Assembly (NCBI RefSeq): GCF_023053635.1
Contig: NC_086185.1
Location: forward strand, 8,279,001 to 8,343,000
Length of the DNA: 64,000 nucleotides
Source: Elgaria multicarinata webbii
Lineage: Eukaryota > Chordata > Lepidosauria > Squamata > Anguidae
Direction: 5' to 3'
Shown: in pieces, positions 32,401 through 44,000 of the stretch
Position numbering within the stretch: the stretch's first letter is position 1
Layout: each line of letters opens with the position of its first letter
Program-made: the position numbers and the translations under genes
The notes under the pieces: generated by a model
Told to the model about the DNA's origin: nothing
What the model saw: the letters and a program-made list of their open reading frames with translations, nothing else
Databases searched by the model: none

Positions 32401-35019
32401 ACCATGTAAGCCACCTTGAGTTCCTTGGAGGAGTTTTTATTTATTTTATTCATTGAGGAAACTTCTAAGCCACCTGTCAAAATATATTCCTTTTCCAAGG
32501 TGGCAATATAAATACACAAAATAAAAATTGTTGAACAACAAGTTTGTTTAGGACTCCATCAGGACCAGACTTTTCTGACCCTCGACACTTGTTAACTTAG
32601 CCAAGCGAAGCTAGAAAGACTTGTGTTGCTACCTATTACTGCTGTTGTGAATGGTCACTGCACCGATCTTGCATACATTTGAGCTTTACGTAGAACTGTC
32701 ATAGACTGTAACTCTTGCATCTTATGGCCTCATCATTTGTATTCCCCCTGTATCCCCATGCATACGGCAATTGAAGGCAATGGGCTCCACTATAGCTCGT
32801 GCCACAATAAATAAGTTCATCTTTAACATGCCACAAGAATCTTTGGTGGCTTTGATACAACCATGATCATTAATAACCACGAAGGAGAACCCTCCTGGTG
32901 TGCAAAAAGGGGTTGGCGCTTGGAGAACGACATCTAAATGGGTGGGACGAAACTCTCCACGCATCTCTTCCATGCATAGAACTGAGAGTTTTTCCATTAC
33001 AAGTAGCCGAGTATAAATTCCACACAATATGAAACATTTACATGCTTGCTCACTTGAGTACTTGGGCGACAGTATTTGGTCCAAACCATTCCCCAATAGA
33101 TTTTCCTTCGCCAACACCCATCTGTGCTGTGTGGATCAGAAACAAAAACAGATACACAGAAGAATAAAAGTGTCAGGAAACTGCCTGTCAAATGACAACG
33201 TTCTTGGCATGTTGCATTGCACACATCGCAAAGACATTAGAAAATCGGACTACCTTTACAGGGGGCTGGCAGCTAGTTCAGTATCGAGGACCACATTAGA
33301 ACATTATCACAGGACAGAATATTTCAGCTACACTACATATTTTGTTAAATTTACAATTCACACAGACATGGTGAAAAGACGCATTCGGTAATATTCCTAT
33401 GAGTTCCCAGATGGTTCAGATATTTTTTCTGTTGGACCAGCTTGAGTGGCAGGACAGCAAGCTGCCCAATGAACTCTTCTTGGTATCTATTAACAACATT
33501 AAGGGTGTTTTTTTAATGGACCCCAGAACTGTTGTTTTTAAATGGAAACTGTTGTTTTTACACTGTTTTTATGTTTTTGATGGTTTTTAAATTTTGTATA
33601 CTTTTTAATGTTTACCATTTTTAACTGTTGTAAACCGTCCAGAGAGCTTTGGCTGTGGGGCGGTATATAAATGTAATAAATAAATAAATAAATATTCACC
33701 ACTCTGCTGCTAAGATCATCTGCTTGGCTCATCGTTTTGATCCTGTCACTCCACCCCAGAAATCCCTTCCTTGGCTTCCAATTCACCTCAGAATCCAATA
33801 TAAGCTCCTCCTGTTGACTTTCAAAGCTTGTCACAGTCTAGCTCCTTCCTATCTTTCTTCTCTGATTTCACATTATTGCCCCGTTCGTGCTCATCGAATG
33901 TTATGTTTCTAACCCGCCCAAGGGTCTCTACTTCTCTTGCTTGGCTTCGTCCATTTTCTCTCGCTGCCTCTTATGCCTGGAATTCTCTTCCAGAGCATTT
34001 GCGGGCCACGAGTTCAGTTAGTTTTTAAAGCTCAGTTGAATACTTTTCTTTTTTCTAAAGCTTTTAGATTTCATACTTTTAGTTGTATCGTCCCCTGTGC
34101 CTGTTTGGTGCATTGCCTTCCTTATTGTTTTATTATGATTTTATTAGAATGTAAGCCTACGTGGCAGGGTGTTGCTGTTTTATTATTTTACTATGTACAG
34201 CACCATGTACATTGATGGTGCTAAATAAATAAATAATAAGTTACACAGAGTTTAAGGCACAATCCAATGGAGGTGGCCATGCTCTAAGTTTATACTAATA
34301 GAAGTTTACATGTGTGAACAGCATGAATAATGCAAGGGGGAAGTGTTCTCAAAATCTAATCCTACCCATTTGGTGGATGGAATAACAGCAATCTTTTCTG
34401 TCTAGGAAACAGCGCAAAATTTTGTGATATTCTTCAGGTTGCTTTTTGTGTTCCTGCCAATGCCAATCTGAAAGAGAAAATTACTTGAGATTTTAAATGC
34501 TTTCACAAAGTACAGGAAAAATAAGACCTGGACGTGACCATTCAAACACAATAATTAAGACTGAAGTCCTAGCATGTAAGCCCCGAGAAACTTAGTGGGG
34601 ATTACTTAGTAAACATCCACCGGGCTGTGCTGCATGCCCTGCACTTGCGTACACAGTGTACTTACTGATAAAAGATGATGCTTTGCACGCCTTTGGTTAC
34701 AATAGCTCCTACAGTCTTATCAAACATCAACAACACTGATTACAATCTGCCCTGAGTGTATTCAGTGCAAAAAACCAACAAGGTTTAAATGTCACAGTTA
34801 GGAAAGGCAATTACCGTACCAAGAAAAACTGAATCTTACAATTTAAATTATGCAAACTGGACATTTCCCCCTAGTTTTTCTTTGCATAATTTATTCTAGT
34901 TTTGCCCATCAAGGGGAGGTGCAAGAAGCTGCACATAGTACTGAAGTCCCCAATCCCTGAAACACTATATATCCTATATCCAGCTCCCTCCCTTCACAGC
35001 CATAAGGACTAGAAATGTG

Positions 35020-35062
<43 letters not shown>

Positions 35063-38000
35063 AAAGTTGGGATTCACAGAAAGCTGAAATTTGAATCTAA
35101 TACTATATTTTGTACTTCATCTACATTCCCATGGAGCATGCAGCCTGGGTTAATATTATGTATGATATATCTTTCCAGAGCCATGAGAATAGGATGTACT
35201 ACTACAGGAATACTCCTCAGTACCAAAAATCTTCAGACACGTTCCAAAGATCATTTCTCCAGATAGTTTAGCATCTGTCATTCACACCTCAGTTTACCCA
35301 CATTTGACTGACTGCTGAACACCACCAATTCTGGGGATTTACTAGGAAAAGAGCGCACTCACCTCTCCCTAAGTGTCGACAGATTAGAGCCTGGGCTAAC
35401 ATCATCTGTCCGCATCGCAGCATACAGCCCCAGCCAGCATCGGAGGAAGGGCCTGTACCGCCTGGGGACAAGAACCACCACAGTTATGGCATTTATTTAT
35501 TTATTTGTTACATTTTTATACCGCCCAATAACCGAAGCTCTCTGGGCGGTTCACAAACAGGTTAAAAACACAAATACAAAATACAGTATAAAAAGCACAA
35601 CCAGGATAAAACCACGCAGCAAAAATTGATATAAGATTAAAATACAGAGTTAGAACTGTAAAATTTAAATTTAAGTTAAAATTAAGTGTTAAAAGGCCCT
35701 AGAATGCCAAGTTTCCTCAAGAACTCATGGCTTTGACCAGGTATCAAAGAAAAATGCTTCGTAGGAGTCACAGGTTGCTACTGGAGTAATTCAAGAAGCA
35801 AACAGCAATGATGGGAGATCAAGTGAAGTGTTTTCACAAATAGAAATGAAAACAAGTAGGTTTTAAGTTAAGCTGTGCATTATGGCTCCAAAATTCTGTG
35901 GCAATGACAAATAAAAAGCTGGAAATTTTGTGTTGGGTGAATTTCAAGAAGGCTACACTAACATGAACTCACAGACCCACCCAACCCAACCCAACCCCCA
36001 CCTCATAATATATGCCCTTTTGAGAGCCACAGGGTAAAAGGTGCAGATTTGTAAGCCCTTGAAAAGTCAGGTGACAGTTCAAATGGATCCTAGGGAGGAA
36101 AGCAAGGACAACAGAGAGCGAAGTGTCTACCATCAATACCACCAGAAGCAATCACTAGACTCCAAAGGCCACACTGGATCCAGGCATGGGCCTAAAAATG
36201 TTGAGACCTGTTTTGTATTGCATAATTCTCTCCAACCAGAGGAAGCAGGTACAGCACTGACTTTTAAAAACACCCACTGAGAGATCAAAGACTCCAAGAG
36301 CTGATTTTTGGAACTAACTGTTCATTCCCTTAAGTAGTTCGTGTTTTCAAGAATGGAGCATAACAAAAAAAGGGGGAAGGGAAGAAGTCACACATCTCAG
36401 GAAGCACACCTACCAATTGGCGAAAACTTTCTTCTATAGGTAAACCAAAGACGAGCACTTATATCCAAAAGAAGTTTAGATCTTTCTAGAATTAAAAAAA
36501 GTATTAAAAACAGAAAGCTTTTTAATAAACACAAACAAACACAAACACTTAATTCATGTTGGCTCTGTGTTTCTCATCTATCACACTGCTGCACCAATAG
36601 AACATCCATACGTTAAGGAACCAGGATCTAAGTAGCCCTCTCTGTGCAGAAAGATGGCACTTCTCCTCTTACTCCACTTTCTGTCCCCCTCAACGGCACC
36701 ACATCGTTTTGACAGTTCACTGTAGATGTGTAGATCTCAAATTTCATGATATATGGAGTTCCACGATTCTCTCCTTTGCTTGCTTGCTTCCTCCCATTCC
36801 AAAGGAAACCAGGCAAGCCTGAATGGAAGCTTGCCTGGAGAAAACTCTTTAAACCTAAACTACCCGTCCTTTTCAGGGCAAGATCACTCTCCCCAAAATG
36901 CATTTTCACCTGGCACAGAGCCACAGTAAGATTCCATTTCTCCAGAGTAGAAACTACCTTATCAATTGGGCATTCCTAAAAATAAACCCTCTGTTGTTTA
37001 TTTCCGAATCATCTGATTCCCAGAAATAACTCATGCCACATGTGTAAAACTTGAGAGAAATGAATCCTGTGTAAGGATGGACTCCAAGCAGCATCCTGTT
37101 TTGCTTCTGTAAATTTCCTGTTGGCTAACAACATTAGCATGGTTGGCATTGTATACAGTGGGGCTGTTTTCAAGGATTTCTGCTCTCTACGCAGACTACT
37201 ACAGTAGGGCATAATAAAAAGTGAAAAACAGATGAGTAAACAAGCACTCATAAAAGCTTCATGGGCTTTTCATTCTAAACCTACCTGTTTTAAGCTGGTG
37301 CTGCCTTCCTAAGATCCAGACAGGTTCATCTGTTTCAGGAAGCTCTTCTAGATACTCTGCTAAAATAATGAGCTGGTTTTCATAATTTTATAAAATTGAG
37401 CATAATACATTTAGAACATTAATTTTCCAATTAGTCCCCACTCCGATTTCTGCACCTGTTTGTTTCTGTCTTCAGGCACAATTCAAGCTGCTGGTTATGA
37501 CCTATAAAGCTGCATCTGCCTCAGGACTAGGCTACTTGAAAGGGTACCTCCTCCCATGTGTGCCTGCCTGGGTTTTAAGATGTTCAGGGTAGGCCCTTCT
37601 CTTGGTACAATTGCCTTCACAGGGGTGTCTCAGTGGCTGCTCCCAGACTATGGAACGCCCTGCCAAGAGAGGCTAGGTTTGTCCACTTTCTGCTGACTTT
37701 CTCCTGACAGGCAGAGACCTGGGCTTCAGTGTGAAAGCTGGTCTATTGGTTCGGGCGCTGCTTTATTCTGCTATTGCTGTGTTTTTAATACATTTGTTTT
37801 ATTATTGTTTTAATCAAGTTTTTATTGCAACATTTTTATATATTTCTTATGATTGTTAGCTACCTTGAGCGCCATTTTCTTGCTGGAAAGATGGGCACAC
37901 ATTAAATAAATAAATAAATAAATAGGCACTTGTGCTGGTTCAGATTCTAACCACTGATTCTTTCACCACACTATCATACTTCATCTGCCCTTTAGGACAC

Positions 38001-41000
38001 TGGAATTAATACCTCTTCCTTTTAGCCAGACTATGGCCTTTGCCATTTAAACTTCAATATTGTAGCCAATGCTGAAACCAGATCCTACACGGTAGGAGGC
38101 AAACATTAAACATCGTGATCTATGACCAGCACACTTATTCTTCTGACGGATGAAAAAACCAGAAGGGCTAAATTAGATCACCTCAGAGTCAACTCTTCTC
38201 CCTCTGTGCCCTGCTTTCAACATACAGAGAGATGCTTATGGACAGAACTCCTGAAAACTGTGTGTAAGTTTAATTACCTCATATATACTGTAATTATAAC
38301 AATGGGGAAATGGCCTCAGTATGCAAGAGCTTAACAATGCAGAAATTGTTTCATTCCCTACCTTTATTTATAGCCAGGTCTAAAAAACAGTGCCACTTAA
38401 TTCAATCAGCTGAAAATCTTTGGAGAACAAAGGCTTTGGAAAATAGGGACCACAAGATGAAGAAAATACTGGTTTATATGGTATTTCTCCCTATTAAATT
38501 GGGCAAAAGCATAAAACAAACCAAAAAGCTTATTTTCAAAGAATTTCTCTATTACACGCTTTCTTCACTTATAAAAAAATTGGAAAAAAAATATTTTTGC
38601 TCATTTGCATTTTCAAAATATCACCTATCATTTTTGGAAGGGCATTTTGCTGCACAGAACATTTATGAAGCTCATATTTTATAGGCCCATCCTGAAATAA
38701 TTGCCTTTAGAATAATGTTTCTACTTGCTCCACTGGTTCAGTGAGGCAACCCCAAGAAAGTGACTTCAAGATTTATATGCACAGGCTTAGACTAGTAAAA
38801 TATCTTAAAGTACAGACTGCATATTAAACTGTTTTTCCCTCCACTTGGTGGAAAACATCACAAGACTCTACTACTGAATACCTAGAAACTAGAATCTGAA
38901 ACTAATTATTGCAATATATAAAAATAGACTTGCCCGAACAAATGCCTGGACAACTGAGTACTAAACTACACTTGAAATTGAGGAAGACCGCCCAGGGAGC
39001 TTCAGCTATTGGGCGGTATAAAAATGCAATAAATAATAACAATAATAACGACGGTGTTGAATGAAGGTCTTTTATTGAGGGACTGTAATTCAGTGACAGG
39101 GCATATGGGACAGAGAAGGTCCCAAGTTCAGTTCCTGCCATCTCCAGTTAAAAGCATCATGTAGCAGGAAAGTCACTGCCGGCCACAGAGACAATAGTGG
39201 ACCAGTTCAACCATTAGTCCGATCTGGTATAAGGCAACTTCTTACGTTCTTCTTTTTCATTTTAGCTAGACAAGGAAGATTTGAGTCTCTCCTCATTATT
39301 GCAGGTGGACAATTCATTGTGTACATTTGCATGGAGGAATAAGAGTCCTGTGTTATCCTGAATGAGCAGCGTACTAGTGAACACAGCCTATTAATTCCCA
39401 CTTTGTTTCTCTCCACTACAGCAGCCACTAGACAAACCAAAATTCTTTGTTAAGCATGCTGTTTGAACCTGGGATCATGGCTTGTTGCTTCTAGACAAGC
39501 CAGGAATTGTAATCTAACAACAAACCATGATTTGCAATTCTGGATTGTAAAGGACTTAACAAACCATGATCTTTGATTCTAGTGACATAATAAACCCTTC
39601 CTGATTTGTTTGGTGGTCACAGTAGCAGGAAGGAATAAAATGGGAGCAAACAGGCTGTGGGAATTGGTATGCAGCTCACTCATGATAAAGTAGGATACTT
39701 CAGAATCCTGGCTTAAAGTAGGATTCTCCAAAATCCTGGCTTATTGTTCTTGGCGAGCACGGCCATTGCCTCTCAGTCCATGTTATTCTATAAAATGGGA
39801 TAATACTCTATAGAATTGCTGTAGGCATTTAGACAAATACCTAGCTGAACCTTAAAATTAGCTTAGATTTGTGGCCTATCTAACATTAGTCTACATACTG
39901 GTTGGATGGAGATAATAGAGGTTTAATTGTTAAGAGTAGCCACTTTTGTAAACGCTGCAGTCGGCCAAAGATTGTTTAATAATATAGTTAATAGTAGTAA
40001 GGACACATTGTTCTGCACTGCATTGCTGCTTTTCTTTTTGTATATTTTTTATACTAAAACTTTCATTTTTCCAGGTATTATGACAAATAAGACCAGACAA
40101 AAAACAACAACAGTGTATATCAATTATCACCATACAGAAATTATTGCTACTAAACAGCAACCATACTAAAATAGAAAAGTACAATACACCAGACTAAATT
40201 GCTGCTCTGAGCTCTTTCAAATAAACCAACACAACAAAATAATAATAGTCTTAAGGAGGTCAAAATGGCCTCAATTTGTCAGCAGTCCTCTGGATCATGA
40301 TATGCTTTAGAAGACAGGGCTCCAAGTCTTTCGTTTTCAGCACATTCCTTTGCTGAGTCTAGTGTCATGAGACACATTACGTCTTCCAGATAAAGAAGAG
40401 TATAAGAGAGAGAGAAACTGATTGAGTTCTCAATGGTACCAATGAGGAAATTTTTCTCATTTTTGTTGTTCCTGAGGGCAGATCTATCTGAAAAGATTCT
40501 TGGTATCAGGGGATGTCAAAGGTGTGGTAAAAGTGGTTGTTGAGAAGATAAAACACAGCTCATTAAGTTACAGCCCCATCCAACTGGAAACCTCAAGTTC
40601 CAAGAATTACATTTTTATTGCATGAATAGGTATGACATCGAGCTTGCAATTCATAAATTAAGCTCTTTGGAAGAAAAGCAGGATACATGTGCAGTAAATT
40701 AAATCAAGAAAAATTCACTAGACATTTTTGGCTTTCTTGTGCTTTAAAATGTGTGTGCACTAAGGACAGCAGCTCAGATCGATCGTACACCAAGGGCCAT
40801 GAAGTCATGCATGAACTAACCTTTGACACTTTAATTTCTCAGTAAAAGCATCTGCACGACGCCATTGATATGCACTGCTGGTCCTGTTTATTTTCAAAGC
40901 AAGTAGTGGGATATTCTAACCATTTTGGTTTCAAACTTAAGATGGTGTGATTATTTTTAATATAAAGTGTACTGTCTGGAATTTGGAAGGAACGCAGAAG

Positions 41001-44000
41001 TTTTCTCAATTCAGTTTCCATGTAAGAAATTCTGACATTTCGAAGCCCTAGAACAAGCAACTGCTGATGTCATTTCAACGATTCCTGAGGCTGAGTTTGA
41101 ATGATTGGGGAAAGAAAACAACCCATAAACTACAAGGGGCTTATTTTCCTTCCTCAATTGTGCAATCATGCCCATTCCATACTTCCATATAGTAATAACC
41201 ATGCTAGGTGTTTTCCCCTGTAACCGTGATGCCAAGAATGATATGCAATTTACATCAAGCAGTAGAATCCACTGAACGCTCAACTATCAAGGTACAAAGC
41301 TTAAGAAACTTTTCTACTTCTGAATCACCCTTACTAACACCTAAGCTTTTTCCAGATTTCCTATCCCTTTCTCGCAAGCTGGAAGCACCCTATGGATAAC
41401 GCAAGTGCATCCATTGTTTTCCCACAGTTCCAAGAGGAAAGAACCACAGCCTGGAGGAGAATCATCAGTGGGTGTTGCTCCACTGCCCAAAGCATTCACC
41501 AAACAAACACTGCCCTTAGCCTCCCTAGAATAAACTAACCAGCGGTGTGGGAAAAAAAATCTCATCTTCATCTCCCAAAGGTAAGATAACAGCATATTAG
41601 TGGGGTGTCTGCAAGCAGGAAGAAAAGAATAGAGTTCCCATCTCCAAGCCTCTCTTAAGATTACCTTTAGAAGTTGGGAAAGGGACCTCTCTTGAGCATT
41701 CTTCTCTGGGCTACTGTAAGCTCCTAACATCCACGTTCTAGAACTGAAGCAAGCACCTATGCTTTCATTCCCAAATGAATTAAAGCCAGCAATCTTCTGA
41801 GGAGCAAAGACTAGCCTGTTGCATTTGGATTTAAATTTGTTATTTAGCCGCAAATCTTACATAGGCTATCGCTCGACCTAACCTATCCCACAGAGCTGCC
41901 GTAATCATCAAATTAAAGTAAATCACCCCAAGATCCCAAAATAAGGCAGGCACAAATGTAAAAAAAAAATGCAACAACTATTGCCACTAGCACTTCTGTA
42001 CAGTTTCTGCAGAACTGTGTTTTTTCTCAGCAGCAGCTTCAGAGAGTTATAACATTGTCTTTAACACAGTTGTGCAGGGACATCTCTGTATAGAATTAGT
42101 GACCAATCCTACGCTGAACTAGTGAACTAGCTGAACACAGCTACTGCAAATGAACTCAGGATAGGGGGCACAATCCCAAACCAGTCTCCCAGAACTGGAT
42201 GCTTGCCATTTAACTTCCAGATTCACACCGATTTTATCCAACTAGACAAATCAGTTCACACAAATGTCCCAGACATACAGATAGTCAGATGTTACTACAC
42301 AGCATCGGAAGAATATCACTAGCTGTGATGGTGGATCATTATCTATTTTTTAAAAAAAACATTTCTAAGCCGCTTAACAGAACAGGGTTCCTCTTCAGGC
42401 ATATCCCTATTACAAAACATTATTTTCAAATCAACTAAATAGCCAGTGAGTGATAATTATTCAATCCTTAAAACACCATGCAACCTAGCAAAAAAGTAAG
42501 CAGCAGGTTAAAACAAATTATTCTCAAACAGCAACCTTAATGCAACCACTTTAATTACATCATTATCACCTTACCACTAATCACCTTTTTTTAAAAAAAA
42601 AAAGTTATGCAGATAATGGTTTGACTACTTTATCATGCTTGCACTTTGAGATGTTCATTAAAAAAATCTTCGTAACTTATTGTATTTCTTCGATTGTAAG
42701 ACGCACACTAATTTCAGTACCACCAACAGAAAAAAAAATCTAAGACACACCCGCAATCCTAAGACGCACCCCACTTTTAGAGATGTTTATATGGGGGGAA
42801 AGTGTCTTAGAATCGAAGGAATAGGGTAATTGTGAGGTGTTGGTTCTCTTTCATGTTTGTGTAGTGGCCAACACTACACAATCTTTTATCATTGGAGCTC
42901 CAAGTGGTCTTCATGGCATGTTCCACTGCTTTAAGTTGCTGCAACAGTTACAACCCCTCCTGGACAGTAAGTACCTGGCTACACCTTAGTAACCTCCGGA
43001 TTGGATTACTGCAATACACAGATATGTCTTTGAAGACTTCTCTTTAATTAGTGCAAAATACAGCCGCTAGGCTCCTAATTATGACTGGCCATACAGAACA
43101 TAATCAGTCAAGTCTTCTGGTCATTTTTCAAGCACCAAGTGCCGGATGCTCACCTTTAAAACCCTATGCAGCTTGGGATCAGGGCACCTGTAGGGCAGTT
43201 TTCTCCATTCTCCCACATGTACCTGCGCATGAGTTGAGATCACAACCAAAGGCCCTTCCATTGGTTCCCCTGCCCTCCAGGTGGGTGGCGACTCATGAGA
43301 GGGCTTTTTTAGCTGCGGTGTCCCATCTATGGAACTATACCCCCTGGGACCTGTTTTGATGTTCTCATACGAGGCAAAAACTTTATTTTCCTAAGCTTTT
43401 TTAGAACAGCAGCTGAATTTGGTTTACTCTGCTACTGAGAAGCTCGTGTGTTTGTGACCGCTACTATTATAATCCTGTTATTGAGATATATTATTTTATT
43501 GCAGGGGTGGGCAACTTGTAGCACTCAAGATGTTTTGGCTTACAACATCCAACAGCCCTAGCCAACAGGATGATGAGTGTTGTAGTCCAAAATAACTTGC
43601 CCAGCCCTGTTGTATTGTTTGAAATCGATTATATTGCCTGAGGGAATATATTACTGGGAGTCATAAAAATCCTGCCCACTATTATTTTGGAGTATGTCCC
43701 ATTGAAGTTAGTGGGATTCACTTCTGAGTAAGCACGTACACGATTGCACTAGAAGGCTGGTCTGTGGTCCAGGAAATTCCCAGTTAAAATCTCACCCCTG
43801 CCATGAATTTATATGACCTTAGGCAAACCACTCACTCCCAACCTCAGCTCCCCACCCGCACACATATGCAATACATGGAATGCCACCAGTTAGCCTTAAC
43901 GGGCTCTTGCGAGGATTCGTGACACAGCATACAGAAAGGGACATAACTGCTAAGTATTAAATTTATAATTTTATTATTAATAACGGAGAGTGGGATGGGA

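Noticed and set aside
32722-33117. A 131-codon minus-strand frame near the ATG4A exon at 33054-33126
   Set aside because: It crosses that exon in a different frame. The remainder shows no recognised family, so it is treated as chance.
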